DNA of 64,000 bases from Pseudarthrobacter phenanthrenivorans (GCF_000813845.1 NZ_JWTB01000010.1:1-64000), one strand, 5' to 3'. Positions 7,280-17,480 are shown, numbered from the stretch's first letter. A program made the numbers and translations. Notes: generated from the letters alone by a model not told the origin.

Positions 7280-8854
7280 TTAGGCTTCTTCGGTCCGGTA
7301 GATTCCGGCCATCCAGTCCTCCACGTCGTCAGCCCCGCGCGGCAGTGCCGCGCTGAGGTTGACGGGGCCGTCCGCTGTCATCAGGACGTCGTCTTCGATC
7401 CGGACGCCGATGCCCCGGTATTCCTCCGGAATCGCCAGGTCCTCTTTCTTGAAGTACAGGCCGGGCTCGATGGTGAACACCATGCCCTCGGTGAGGACGC
7501 CGTCCAGGTAGAGCTCGCGCTTGGCCTGCGCGCAGTCATGGACGTCCAGGCCCAGGTGGTGGCTGGTCCCGTGCGGCATCCAGCGGCGGTGCTGCTGCCC
7601 CTCCGGGCTGATCGCTTCCTCCACGCTGACCGGCAGGATGCCCCATTCCGACAACCGCTCGGCCAGGACCGTGGTGGCCGCCGTGTGGATGTCGCGGAAC
7701 TTGGTTCCCGGCCGGGCGGCCGCAAAGCCGGCGTCGGCGGCGTCAAGGACGGCCTGGTAGACCTTGCGCTGGGTGTCGCTGAAGGTGCCGCTGGCCGGAA
7801 GCGTCCGCGTGATGTCAGCCGTGTAGAGCGAGTCCGCCTCCACACCGGCGTCAAGCAGCAGCAGTTCGCCGGCGTGGATGCGGCCGGTATTGCGGGTCCA
7901 GTGCAGCACGGTGGCGTTGTTGCCGGACGCAGCGATGGTGTCATACCCCAGCTCGTTCCCTACCTCGCGGGCACGGGCGAAGAAAGCGCCCTCCACCACC
8001 CGCTCGCCGCGGGCGTGGGTAAGGGCCCGCGGCAAGGCCTTGACCACTTCCTCGAACCCTTCGACCGTGGCGGCCACGGCAATCTTCATCTGTTCGATCT
8101 CCCACTCATCCTTGAGCAGGCGCAGTTCGGAAAGAGCCTCGCTGAGCTTCTCGTCCAGGGCATCCAGGACGGCAAGGTCCAGGTTCTCCGGATCCCGTGC
8201 CGTGTTGTAGCGGGCGGTGTCCACCAGGGCGTCGATGTTCTCGTCCACCTTGCGGACCAGGCGGATGGAGATGCCGCCGATTTCCGGGGCACCCACGTCC
8301 TTGGTGAGGGCCGTTTCCAGCTCGTCAATGTGCGCAGTGGCGAGTCCCAGCCGGGCCTGGAACTCCGCCAGGGTGGGCCGGGCGCCAATCCAGAATTCGC
8401 CCGAGCGGGAGTCCGCGTAGAACTGTTCCGTGTCCCTGCCGGCCAGCGGGCGGAAGTAGAGCGTCGCCCGGTGGTGCGCGCCGTCGTCGCCCGTTCCTTC
8501 CTGGACCGGTTCCAGGATCAGCACGGCGTCCGGCTCGTGGTCCAGGCCCAGCCCGGTCAGGTGCGCAAAGCCTGAGTGCGGGCGGAAGCGGTAGTCGCAG
8601 TCGTTCGAGCGGACCTTCAACGGCCCCGCCGGGATGACCAGGCGTTCGCCCTTGAACAGGGCGGAGATCGCCTTGCGCCGGTTCGCGGCATAACCGGCGA
8701 CCGCATCCCGCTGCGGAAGTTCAGTGCCGGCCGGCGCCCAGTTGCTGGCCATGAAGGCCTTGAAGGCGTTGGAACTGGGCCGCTGCGAGCGGTTGTTGAC
8801 GCGCTCCTCCAGCGGCTGGGAAGCAGAGTTGTGGGTGTTTTCGGCATCGTTCAC
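7280..8854 (-). CDS. pepP: Xaa-Pro aminopeptidase (M24 family)
   Basis: A 524-residue cytosolic metallopeptidase that removes N-terminal residues preceding proline. The N-terminal creatinase-like domain (about 55-220) is followed by a pita-bread domain with the five ligands of the dinuclear metal centre. These are two Asp in LLLDAGVEADSLYTADITRT, a His in GTSHHLGLDVHD, and a Glu each in IEPGLYF and GVRIEDDV. Its length fits bacterial aminopeptidase P with a short N-terminal extension. It starts with GTG. It is monocistronic, facing a strong terminator downstream. Confidence 0.9.
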   Translation of the reverse strand: MNDAENTHNSASQPLEERVNNRSQRPSSNAFKAFMASNWAPAGTELPQRDAVAGYAANRRKAISALFKGERLVIPAGPLKVRSNDCDYRFRPHSGFAHLTGLGLDHEPDAVLILEPVQEGTGDDGAHHRATLYFRPLAGRDTEQFYADSRSGEFWIGARPTLAEFQARLGLATAHIDELETALTKDVGAPEIGGISIRLVRKVDENIDALVDTARYNTARDPENLDLAVLDALDEKLSEALSELRLLKDEWEIEQMKIAVAATVEGFEEVVKALPRALTHARGERVVEGAFFARAREVGNELGYDTIAASGNNATVLHWTRNTGRIHAGELLLLDAGVEADSLYTADITRTLPASGTFSDTQRKVYQAVLDAADAGFAAARPGTKFRDIHTAATTVLAERLSEWGILPVSVEEAISPEGQQHRRWMPHGTSHHLGLDVHDCAQAKRELYLDGVLTEGMVFTIEPGLYFKKEDLAIPEEYRGIGVRIEDDVLMTADGPVNLSAALPRGADDVEDWMAGIYRTEEA

Positions 8855-8908
8855 GGCACCATCGTCTCACCAGCGTCCCGGCTAAGCGAACGGGACAGTC
8901 CCGTCCAC

Positions 8909-8914
8909 TACGCT
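8909..8914 (+). promoter_or_regulatory. -10 element of the PHP phosphoesterase gene
   Basis: TACGCT ends 6 nt before the GTG start of the PHP gene with no ribosome binding site between, matching the leaderless pattern seen elsewhere in the window. Confidence 0.5.
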
Positions 8915-8920
8915 GGATAA

Positions 8921-9769
8921 GTGAGGATTGACCTGCATGCCCACTCCAACGTCTCCGACGGCACCGAGACCCCGGCCGATGTCATGGCGTCCGCCGCCCG
9001 GGCCGGGCTGGACGTGGTTGCCCTGACCGACCACGATTCCACTGCAGGGTGGGACGAGGCCGCGGCCGCCGCCGTGCAGTACGGCGTGGCCCTGGTGCCG
9101 GGCATGGAGGTCTCCTGCCGGACAGAGGAAGGCATCAGCGTCCATTTGCTGAGCTACCTGCATGATCCCACCCATCCGGGCCTCCTGGAGGAAATCACCA
9201 AGGCCAAGGATTCCCGCCTGACCCGGGCGGAACGGATGGTCACCATCCTGGCCGAGGACTATCCCCTCACCTGGGACGACGTAATCCACCACGTGGCACC
9301 CGGTGCCACCCTCGGGCGGCCGCACATCGCCGACGCCCTGGTCGCCGCAGGCGTCGTGGAGGACCGCTCCGAGGCCTTCGCCTCCATCCTCACCTCGCGC
9401 TCCCGGTACTTCATCCCGCACTACGCACCGGACCCCGCCACCGCCGTCGAACTGGTCCGAGCCGCCGGCGGCGTCCCCGTCTTCGCCCACCCCGTGGCGT
9501 CCGCGCGGGGACGCATTGTGGGGGAGCGGACCTACCATGACATGATCGACGCCGGCCTGGCGGGCCTGGAGATCGACCACCGGGACAACCCTGAAGAGGG
9601 CCGCGGATTCCTCCGCAAGCTCGCAGCCACGCACCACCTGCTGGTCACCGGCTCCTCGGACTACCACGGCACGGGCAAACCCAACCTGCTCGGGGAAAAC
9701 CTCACCGCTCCCGAGATGCTGGCACGGATCGAGGCACTCGGCACGGGAGCCGCCGTCGTCCGTCCTTGA
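8921..9769 (+). CDS. PHP-domain metal-dependent phosphoesterase
   Basis: A 282-residue protein of the TrpH/YciV type. The first PHP motif (HAHSNVSDG) is at the N-terminus, the second (ALTDHDST) near residue 38, and later metal ligands appear in FAHP and GSSDYHG. Characterised relatives hydrolyse 3',5'-nucleoside bisphosphates such as pAp or trim short RNA 5' ends. Which activity applies here is not visible. The GTG start is supported by a -10 hexamer 6 nt upstream. The gene converges on the DNA methyltransferase gene with 19 bp between the stops. Confidence 0.87.
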   Translation: MRIDLHAHSNVSDGTETPADVMASAARAGLDVVALTDHDSTAGWDEAAAAAVQYGVALVPGMEVSCRTEEGISVHLLSYLHDPTHPGLLEEITKAKDSRLTRAERMVTILAEDYPLTWDDVIHHVAPGATLGRPHIADALVAAGVVEDRSEAFASILTSRSRYFIPHYAPDPATAVELVRAAGGVPVFAHPVASARGRIVGERTYHDMIDAGLAGLEIDHRDNPEEGRGFLRKLAATHHLLVTGSSDYHGTGKPNLLGENLTAPEMLARIEALGTGAAVVRP

Positions 9770-9788
9770 CCGGGGACCCCGGTGCGGC

Positions 9789-10661
9789 TCAGTTGGGCTG
9801 GAACGACGTCAAGGTGGCGTGCGCACCGAGCCGTTTTGCCATGATGTCGATGGCCGGCTGGTTCTGGTCCACGCACACGAATTTCCGGCCCAGCTTGGCG
9901 GCCACCGCGCCGAGCGTGCCGGAGCCGGCAAAGAAGTCCAGGCACCAGTCACCGGGGCGGCTCGAGGCGGCCACCACCCGCCGGACCAGTCCCTCGGGCT
10001 TCTGGGTGGGGTACCCCGTCTTTTCCTTGCCGGTGGGCGAAACGATGGTGTGCCACCAAACGTCGGTGGGCAGCTTTCCCAGTTCCCGCTTGGCAGGCGT
10101 CACCAGCCCGGGCGCCATGTACGGCTCCCGGTCCACTTCGGCGCTGTCGAAGTGGTACTTCGCGGGGTTCTTCACGTACACCAAAATGTTGTCGTGCTTG
10201 GTGGGCCAGCGGTTTTTGGCCCGGGCGCCGTAGTCATAGGCCCAGATGATCTCGTTCAGGAAGCATTCCCGGCCAAAGATGGCATCCAGCATGACCTTGG
10301 CGTAGTGCACCTCACGGTAGTCCAGGTGCAGGTAGAGCGTCCCGTCATCGGCCAGCAGCCGCCACGCCTCCACCAGCCGGGGTTCCAGGAATGACCAATA
10401 GTCGCTGAACGCGTCGTCGTAGCGGTGGAGGGCGCCCTTGATGGTGTCGTAGGAGCGGCCCTTGAAGCCCACGCGGTCCCCGCTGCCATCGGCGTTAACC
10501 ACCATCCGGGTTTCCTGGCGCTGCTGCGGCCTGCCCGTGTTGAAGGGCGGGTCCACGTAGATCAGTGTGAAGGCGCCGTCCGGCAGCGTGGGGAGGTACT
10601 CGGCGTTGTCCGCGTGCACCACCAGGCTGCCGCCGTCCGGCGCCCAAACAGTGTCAGTCAT
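9789..10661 (-). CDS. Solitary DNA methyltransferase, beta-class N6/N4 amino type
   Basis: A 290-residue DNA amino-methyltransferase. The catalytic motif IV (Asp-Pro-Pro-Phe, residues 37-40) comes first and the SAM-binding motif I (FAGSGT, 244-249) comes near the C-terminus. This is the beta-class order seen in CcrM and many type II enzymes. A long insertion with aromatic residues (WAYDYGARAKNRWPTKHDN) probably contributes to target recognition. No endonuclease, specificity subunit or Vsr gene is nearby, so this looks like an orphan methylase. Adenine-N6 versus cytosine-N4 cannot be settled: DPPF occurs in adenine enzymes, SPPY would mark cytosine ones, so N6-adenine is favoured. Confidence 0.85.
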   Translation of the reverse strand: MTDTVWAPDGGSLVVHADNAEYLPTLPDGAFTLIYVDPPFNTGRPQQRQETRMVVNADGSGDRVGFKGRSYDTIKGALHRYDDAFSDYWSFLEPRLVEAWRLLADDGTLYLHLDYREVHYAKVMLDAIFGRECFLNEIIWAYDYGARAKNRWPTKHDNILVYVKNPAKYHFDSAEVDREPYMAPGLVTPAKRELGKLPTDVWWHTIVSPTGKEKTGYPTQKPEGLVRRVVAASSRPGDWCLDFFAGSGTLGAVAAKLGRKFVCVDQNQPAIDIMAKRLGAHATLTSFQPN

Positions 10662-10669
10662 CGGGGCAG

Positions 10670-12352
10670 TTAGCCCTCGGAGTTGCCAGGCTGCGTGCCC
10701 GTGTCGGCGCCGGCCACCACTTCGCCGTTGCGGCGGCGGGTGCGGGTCCGGGTCCGGCGGGCGCGTGAGGGCTGTTCGCCCTCGGTTGCGGGAGCGGCGG
10801 CCTCGCCGGCAGGCGCGGCGGAGTCAGGCGTACGACGGCGGCGCTCGCCGGTGCGCTTGGTGTCGCCGGCGCTGCGGCCGCTTTCGCGGTTTCCGCTGCG
10901 TCCTTCGCGTCCACGGCCGTCCCTGTCCCGGGACCGGCCGCCGTCGCGGCTGCCGCCACGGCTGTTCTTCTTGCCGGTTTCGCCAAGGTCCTCAAGCACT
11001 TCGGCGTCGACACCGGCCAGGGTCCGCTTGTCGCGGGGCAGGCGGCCCTTGGTGCCCTCGGGGATGTCGAGGTCCGTGAAGAGGTGCGGCGAGGAGGAGT
11101 AGGTTTCAACGGGCTCGGGCACGTTGAGGCCCAGGGCCTTGTTGATCAGGGCCCAGCGGGGAACATCGTCCCAGTCCACGAACGTGACGGCGGTGCCCTT
11201 GTTGCCCGCACGGCCCGTACGGCCTACGCGGTGCAGGTAGATCTTCTCGTCTTCCACGCACTGGTAGTTGATCACATGGGTGACGTCCTCAACGTCGATG
11301 CCGCGGGCGGCGACGTCCGTGGCCACCAGGACGTCCACCTTGTTGTTGCGGAAGGCCCGCAGCGCCTGCTCACGGGCGCCCTGGCCCAGGTCGCCGTGGA
11401 TGGCGGCGGCCGCGAAGCCGCGGTCAACGAGTTCTTCGGCCACCTTGGCGGCGGTGCGCTTGGTCTTGGTGAAGATGATGGTCCGGCCGCGGCCGCGGGC
11501 CTGCAGGATGCGGGCCACCACTTCGGTCTTGTCCATGCTGTGCGCGCGGTAGATCAGCTGGCGGATATCGCGCTTGGTCAGGCCCTCGTCCTCGGGATCC
11601 GCGGCGCGGATGTGGGTGGGCTGAGTCATGTAGCGGCGGGCCATGGCGATGACCGGCCCGGGCATGGTGGCGGAGAAGAGGAGCGTCTGGCGCACTGCGG
11701 GAGTCGCCGCAATGAGGGTCTCCACGTCCGGCAGGAAGCCCAGGTCCAGCATCTCGTCGGCCTCGTCCAGCACCACGATCTTGACGTTCTTCAGGCTCAG
11801 GTGCTTCTGCTTGTACAGGTCGATCAGGCGCCCGGGGGTGCCCACCACTACCTCGACGCCCTGCTTGAGGGCTTCGACCTGCGGCTCGTAGGCGCGGCCG
11901 CCGTAGATGGTGGCGATCCTGGCGTTGCGCTTCCGTGATGCCGTCACCAGGTCGCCGGCCACCTGCACCGCCAGTTCACGGGTGGGAACGATGACCAGGG
12001 CCTGCGGGGCTCCCGGGACGGCGAGTTTGGCGTAGCCGGGATCGTCCTGTCCGATGACGCGCTGCAGGGCGGGAATGCCGAAGCCCAGGGTCTTGCCGGT
12101 GCCGGTCTTGGCCTGGCCGATGATGTCGTGGCCGCTCAGCGCCACCGGCAGGGTCATGGCCTGGATGGGGAAGGGGTGGGTGATCCCGGCGTCAGCCAGG
12201 GACTCGACGATGTCCTGGCGGACGTTGAAGTCCGCGAAGGACTTTTCCGCGATCTCATGCGGCTTTTCGTCGGAGATGATGGTTTCTTCCGGCTCAATGG
12301 TCTCCGTGCCGGACGCGTCGCTCAGAAGCTGGTGGGTATGCAATTCACTCAC
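10670..12352 (-). CDS. DEAD-box ATP-dependent RNA helicase
   Basis: A 560-residue RNA helicase of the RhlE/CsdA group. An acidic N-terminal lead is followed by a Q motif (THPFPIQAMTLP), Walker A AKTGTGKT at 81-88, a DEAD box near residue 200, the SAT motif, and the C-terminal HRVGRTGRAG motif. From about residue 440 a basic Arg/Gly/Asp-rich tail is typical of RNA tethering. Roles known for the family are ribosome assembly, RNA decay and growth in the cold. A spaced AAGGA sequence precedes the GTG start, and a long leader of about 225 nt is likely. It corresponds by context to M. tuberculosis rhlE (Rv3211). Confidence 0.92.
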   Translation of the reverse strand: MSELHTHQLLSDASGTETIEPEETIISDEKPHEIAEKSFADFNVRQDIVESLADAGITHPFPIQAMTLPVALSGHDIIGQAKTGTGKTLGFGIPALQRVIGQDDPGYAKLAVPGAPQALVIVPTRELAVQVAGDLVTASRKRNARIATIYGGRAYEPQVEALKQGVEVVVGTPGRLIDLYKQKHLSLKNVKIVVLDEADEMLDLGFLPDVETLIAATPAVRQTLLFSATMPGPVIAMARRYMTQPTHIRAADPEDEGLTKRDIRQLIYRAHSMDKTEVVARILQARGRGRTIIFTKTKRTAAKVAEELVDRGFAAAAIHGDLGQGAREQALRAFRNNKVDVLVATDVAARGIDVEDVTHVINYQCVEDEKIYLHRVGRTGRAGNKGTAVTFVDWDDVPRWALINKALGLNVPEPVETYSSSPHLFTDLDIPEGTKGRLPRDKRTLAGVDAEVLEDLGETGKKNSRGGSRDGGRSRDRDGRGREGRSGNRESGRSAGDTKRTGERRRRTPDSAAPAGEAAAPATEGEQPSRARRTRTRTRRRNGEVVAGADTGTQPGNSEG

Positions 12353-12642
12353 AGGGGAGTTTCCTTATTCATTTAGGCAATGGCGCCGCCTGCTCAACGG
12401 GGCGGCCAGGCTGGCCGTTCCGGAGCACGCTCAGGCGCACAAGCAATTCCAGTGGAAGCCGATCGCGGGCTATCTAATGCTGGCACTGGTGACCAGCGGG
12501 CAAATCTCAAGATCGCGTAGGGGCGGGCTTGTTGGTTTCAAATTGAGGAAATCAACGACCGGGCATCCAGTTTCTACCCTCCCAGTCTAGCCGCACGGGC
12601 GCGGAAACAGTTTTCGCCCCGCACGCTGCACCCGTTGGAGCC
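12353..12642 (-). promoter_or_regulatory. Long leader and promoter of the DEAD-box helicase gene
   Basis: No coding sequence is recognisable in these 290 bp. On the minus strand TAGACT (12584-12589) is the best -10 candidate, which would give a leader of about 225 nt. The proximal 20 nt contain a purine-rich ribosome binding site. Long, regulated leaders are common in cold-shock helicase mRNAs, but no specific structure could be proved by eye. Confidence 0.4.
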
Positions 12643-14160
12643 TCAGGAAACCAGCTCGAAATGGATCTGGCGGGTGGTGATGTCCGACGAAACCAGCCGC
12701 ACGCGGACCTTGGTGCCGGATTCCAGTTCGCCGGCGCAGCGCGCGGTTACTGCGGGTTCGGCAATCTGGATGATGCCGGAGCTTCCGTTGCCGTTCCCGT
12801 TCCTGCCGTTGCTGCCCTTCCCGTTGCCGTTCCCGTTCCCGGAACCATTTCCGTTGCCGTTGCCGTTCTGGGGTTTGGAGCCGGAAATGACGATTGCATC
12901 GAACTCCTGCCCAATGTGGTTCAGCAGCAGTGCCGCCTCCACGGTGTCCAGGGCGAGGCGCTCCATGCGGGAGGCCAGCTGGTCCGAACCGGCCATTATG
13001 CCTGGCAGCAGCGGAAGGGCTTCGCGCGCCCAGCCGGGAACATCCCCGCCGTTGCTCAGGGCCTCGCAGATGACCAGCACGAAGCGGTCCACCAGCCGGC
13101 GGAGCGGGGCAGTGGTGTGGGCGTAGGCAGCACCGATGGCGGATTGGATGCCGTCCTCGGGTACGTTGCCGTCGAAGGCGGTGTAGGACGCGCCGCGGAA
13201 CAGCATGCCGGCCGAATGCATGATAGCCAGCTGACGGGGATCGGTGGGATCCAGGGACCGCAGGTACTCGCCGTAGCTGACCTGGCCGTCCCAGGGCTTG
13301 CCCAGCGCTTCGGTCTGGAGCCGGAAGTGCTTCAGGCTCCGCTCGTCCGGAGCCGGCATGGTGCGCAGGATGCCCACCTTGCCCTCCAGCATCAGCTGCG
13401 CGGCAGCCATTCCCGTCATCAGTGAAATCTGCGCGTTCCAGTCCTCCACCGGAAGCTGCGGTACGGCATCGATGCGGTAGCCGCCGTCGGGCAGCTGGAC
13501 GATCTCCTGCTCAGGCATGTTGAGGCTGGCCCCTTCACGCGCCCGTTCCAGCGCCACCCGTTTGAGGCCCACTTCGCGCAGCAGTGTCAGCACGGGGGAG
13601 GCGGTCCCGGCATCAAGGTCCGCCTGGGCGCCCTTGTAGCTGAGCTTGTCGCGGCTGCGGATCCTGGCACGCCGGACACCTACGGACAGCACGGCTGCGT
13701 CGCCGTCGAGCGTGAAGTCCCAGACGAAGGCCGAACAGTCCTGCCCTGGCAACAGGCTTCCGGCCCCCTCGCTGATGACTTCCGGGTGCAGCGGAATCCG
13801 GCCGTCCGGCGCGTAGAACGTCTGGCCCCGACGCCGCGTTTCCGCGTCCAGGGGCCCGCCCGGCACCACGAATGCCGGGACGTCGGCAATCGCGTACAGC
13901 ACGCGGTAGCCCGTCCCGTCCGGCTCGATGAACACCGCCTGGTCCAGGTCCGTGGATGAGGCGGGATCGATGGTGATGAATTCGACGGCGGTCAGGTCGT
14001 AGGACGGCAGCTCCAGCGCCGCCACGGCAGCGCGGGCGTCCGCAACGGCATCGGCCGGATACGGACCCGGAAGTTCCAGCTCCGTGCGCAGCTGGCCCAA
14101 CGCCTCTTCCAGGGCGTTCCTGTGGTCATGAACGTTGGGGGCCAGCCGATGGTGTGACAC
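12643..14160 (-). CDS. RNB-domain exoribonuclease (RNase II/R family)
   Basis: A 505-residue protein with a short N-terminal segment, then the RNB catalytic domain from about residue 57. The catalytic signature DPASSTDLDQA carries three of the four Asp seen in E. coli RNase II; the last position is Gln. From memory this is common in the short actinobacterial subfamily. The C-terminus is an S1/OB-like domain interrupted by a Gly-Asn-rich insert. The N-terminal cold-shock domains of RNase R are missing, so it is a compact form. The start is GTG, 7 nt after a TAGGCT -10 element, so the mRNA is probably leaderless. Predicted activity is 3'-5' RNA degradation. Confidence 0.85.
   Translation of the reverse strand: MSHHRLAPNVHDHRNALEEALGQLRTELELPGPYPADAVADARAAVAALELPSYDLTAVEFITIDPASSTDLDQAVFIEPDGTGYRVLYAIADVPAFVVPGGPLDAETRRRGQTFYAPDGRIPLHPEVISEGAGSLLPGQDCSAFVWDFTLDGDAAVLSVGVRRARIRSRDKLSYKGAQADLDAGTASPVLTLLREVGLKRVALERAREGASLNMPEQEIVQLPDGGYRIDAVPQLPVEDWNAQISLMTGMAAAQLMLEGKVGILRTMPAPDERSLKHFRLQTEALGKPWDGQVSYGEYLRSLDPTDPRQLAIMHSAGMLFRGASYTAFDGNVPEDGIQSAIGAAYAHTTAPLRRLVDRFVLVICEALSNGGDVPGWAREALPLLPGIMAGSDQLASRMERLALDTVEAALLLNHIGQEFDAIVISGSKPQNGNGNGNGSGNGNGNGKGSNGRNGNGNGSSGIIQIAEPAVTARCAGELESGTKVRVRLVSSDITTRQIHFELVS
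12784..12873 (-). repeat. Gly-Asn codon repeat within the RNB ribonuclease gene
   Basis: Degenerate 6-nt repeats of GGCAAC/GGGAAC type (sense strand of the gene) encode a Gly-Asn-rich run with a few Ser, Lys and Arg, about 30 residues in the C-terminal OB-like domain. It is in frame and does not disrupt the gene. Confidence 0.8.
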
Positions 14161-14167
14161 AAAAATC

Positions 14168-14173
14168 AGCCTA
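14168..14173 (-). promoter_or_regulatory. -10 element of the RNB ribonuclease gene
   Basis: TAGGCT on the minus strand lies 7 nt before the GTG start, with a T-rich spacer and no ribosome binding site. A leaderless transcript is likely. It also separates the gene from thiE, which ends 24 bp upstream. Confidence 0.5.
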
Positions 14174-14196
14174 GCTCCAAGTCCACGGATATGGCA

Positions 14197-14931
14197 TCAG
14201 GAGGCGGCGCCGTCCAGCGCGTCGAGGAGGGATGCCGCAGCGGCTGCGGGATCGGCGGCCCCGGTGATGGCCCGGACCACAACGATCCTGCGTGCACCTG
14301 CCTCTGCCACCTGCCGGACGTTGCCGTGGTCGATCCCGCCGATGGCGAACCACGGCACCGGCTCCCCGGCCTGCCGGGAGGCTTCGGCGGCATACTCCAC
14401 CAGTCCGGTCCCGACGGCGGACCTGCCGGGTTTGGTGGGCGTGGCCCAGACCGGCCCCACGCAGAAGTAGTCCAGGCCTGCCGGGCCGGCGGTGGCGGCC
14501 AGGGCAGCGTCCACCTGCTGCGTGGTGTGGCTGGAAAGCCCGATGGCTGCGTTGCCGTTGACCAGCGTGCGCGCCGCCGCCAGGGGCAGGTCCTTCTGGC
14601 CGATGTGGAATACCGGCGCCCCGGACAGCACCGCGATGTCCGCCCGGTCGTTGACTGCCCACAGCTTGCCGTGCCTGACTGCCGTCTCCTTCAGGACGGC
14701 CAGCAAGTCCAGCTCCTCGGCAGCCTCGATGGCCTTGTCCCGCAGCTGGATGATGTCCACGCCGCCCGCGAACGCTGCGTCCACGAACCCGGCGAAGTCG
14801 CCGCGGTCCCGGCGGGCATCGGTGCAGAGGTACAGGCGGGCCGCCTTGAGCGCGTCGGTGTCCCGTGCGTTGACAACTTCGGTGGCCGGGGCATGCGGGC
14901 CGGCAGGGAAGGATGAGGTGGACACATTCAT
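14197..14931 (-). CDS. thiE: Thiamine phosphate synthase
   Basis: A 244-residue TIM-barrel enzyme that joins the pyrimidine (HMP-PP) and thiazole phosphate moieties of thiamine. Family motifs are visible in order: VDIIQLRDK (diphosphate and Mg2+ binding), [34 protein letters not shown] and PWFAIGGID. About 30 residues precede the usual first strand, so the N-terminus may be overlong; the start is kept because a -10 element sits 7 nt before this ATG. It diverges from the riboswitch-controlled thiO-thiS-thiG operon, which makes the thiazole. No TPP riboswitch is seen on its own side. Confidence 0.93.
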   Translation of the reverse strand: MNVSTSSFPAGPHAPATEVVNARDTDALKAARLYLCTDARRDRGDFAGFVDAAFAGGVDIIQLRDKAIEAAEELDLLAVLKETAVRHGKLWAVNDRADIAVLSGAPVFHIGQKDLPLAAARTLVNGNAAIGLSSHTTQQVDAALAATAGPAGLDYFCVGPVWATPTKPGRSAVGTGLVEYAAEASRQAGEPVPWFAIGGIDHGNVRQVAEAGARRIVVVRAITGAADPAAAAASLLDALDGAAS

Positions 14932-14938
14932 GCCTGCA

Positions 14939-14944
14939 AGCCTA
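14939..14944 (-). promoter_or_regulatory. -10 element of thiE
   Basis: TAGGCT on the minus strand ends 7 nt before the thiE ATG. With no room for a leader or ribosome binding site, thiE is predicted to be leaderless and therefore outside riboswitch control. Confidence 0.5.
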
Positions 14945-14951
14945 GTTCCTC

Positions 14952-14957
14952 TAAACT
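14952..14957 (+). promoter_or_regulatory. -10 element of the thiO-thiS-thiG operon
   Basis: TAAACT on the + strand is placed so that transcription would begin near 14964, just before the first stem of the TPP riboswitch. The -35 region is weak. Confidence 0.45.
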
Positions 14958-14965
14958 GGGCTGGT

Positions 14966-15063
14966 ACTGCGGGAGCCCGCGGCAGCTGTCATAAAGCGCC
15001 GGGCTGAGAGGGCGTCAGAGCCGACCGCTTGACCTGATCCGGTTAATGCCGGCGTAGGGAAGG
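14966..15063 (+). promoter_or_regulatory. TPP (THI-box) riboswitch
   Basis: The conserved THI-box core is visible: GGGCTGAGAGGG at 15001-15012, then CCGACCGCTTGACCTGATCCG and GGTTAATGCCGGCGTAGGGA (15041-15060). The 5' strand of stem P1 lies in the GC-rich segment around 14966-14985. The element ends directly before the ATG of thiO, and the AGGGAAGG ribosome binding site overlaps its 3' end. Thiamine diphosphate would be expected to block translation initiation rather than cause early termination. Confidence 0.93.
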
Positions 15064-15069
15064 AACCAC

Positions 15070-16367
15070 ATGCGCAACCCCGTTGACAGTCTCCCCGGCC
15101 CCGAAGGCGCCAGCGCTAACTCCACCGTGCGGGCCGACGTCGCCGTCATCGGCGGGGGAGTGGTGGGGCACGGGATCGCGTGGGAAGTGCAGCGGTCCGG
15201 GCGATCGGTCGTCGTCATAGACGACGCCCCGGGTACCGGAGCCAGTTGGGCCGCAGCGGGCATGCTGGCGCCGGTCAGCGAACTGCACTACCAGGAGGAG
15301 GATCTCCTGGAACTCATGCTCGATTCGGCGTCCCGCTGGCCTGCCTTCGCTGCCCGCGTTGCCGCTGCAACGGGCGAGGACTGCGGATACCTGACGACGC
15401 CGACGCTGGCCGTGGGTGCCGACGCCGCCGACCGGCGTGCCCTGATGGACCTGCGGACGGTCCAGCAGGCCAACGGCCTGGCGGTGGAGCCGCTGGCGGT
15501 GCGGGAGGCCCGGACGCGCGAGCCGCTCCTCAGCCCGGCCATCGCCTGCGCCATGGATACCCCGTCGGACCACCAGGTGGATCCGCGGCGGCTGGTCCTG
15601 GCACTGCGGCTGGCCCTCGGCGGCGCCGCCGAAAGGAACCCGGAGCTGTCCGCCGCCGGGGCGGAGCGGTGCTTTGCCGTGCCGGACCGGGCCGCCGGGC
15701 TGTTGTGGGAGGGCCCGAGTGTTGCCGGCGTCAGCCTGGCCGGCGGCGGCACGGTCCTGGCCAAGGAAACCGTGGTGGCCAACGGGCTGCACGCGGCGGA
15801 GCTTGGCGGCCTGCCGGACGGGCTTGAGCTGCCGCTGCGCCCCGTCCACGGGGACATCCTCCGGCTGGCCGTTCCCGGACACCTTCGGCCCCTGGTGACG
15901 TCCACGGTGCGCGGCCTGGTCCACGGCGTGCCGGTGTACATCGTTCCCCGGCAAGACGGCACCGTGGTCATCGGGGCCACCCAGCGGGAAGATGCCCTTT
16001 CCGACGCCGTCAGCGCCGGCGGCGTCTACCAGCTGCTGCGCGACGCCCAGGCGCTGGTGCCCGCCGTCGCCGAACTTGAACTGCTCGAATCCACGGCCCG
16101 CGCCCGTCCCGGCACCCCCGACAACGCCCCTCTGCTGGGCCGGGTACCGGTGGGCTCCGGCCAGGACGCCACCACCGCTGGCCACGTCCACGGGCTCATC
16201 ATCGCCACCGGGTTCTTCCGGCACGGCGTCCTGCTCACCCCTGCCGCCGCAGCCATCTGCACCGGACTGCTGGATGGAAGGACCGATCCACGCTGGGCAC
16301 CCTTCAGCCCGGACCGGTTTTCCAGGCCGGTGACGGCCGGCACAAGCCCGCACATCAAGGAGACAGC

Positions 16368-16371
<4 letters not shown>
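15070..16371 (+). CDS. thiO: Glycine oxidase ThiO
   Basis: A 433-residue FAD-dependent amine oxidase (DAO family). The dinucleotide-binding GGGVVG is at residues 28-33 after an N-terminal extension of about 20 residues. C-terminal family features include the RPVHGDILRL and GATQRED segments and ATGFFRHGVLLTP. ThiO oxidises glycine to iminoglycine, the precursor used by ThiG for the thiazole ring. The ATG follows a TPP riboswitch by a few bases. It overlaps thiS by 4 nt (GTGA), so the two are translationally coupled. Confidence 0.93.
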
Positions 16372-17421
<1,050 letters not shown>

Positions 17422-17436
17422 ACCGGGCTGTCGTTA

Positions 17437-17480
17437 AAAGGCTGTGGCCGCCACCCGCGGGGGTGGTGGCCACAGCCTTT
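17437..17480. terminator. Bidirectional hairpin terminator after thiG
   Basis: A 20-bp stem (17437-17456 with 17461-17480, one G-T pair) with a GCGG loop and A- and T-rich ends. It lies between converging thiG and the small membrane protein gene. Confidence 0.9.

Noticed and set aside
9789..10661. Restriction-modification system
   Set aside because: No endonuclease or specificity gene on either side; neighbours are housekeeping genes.
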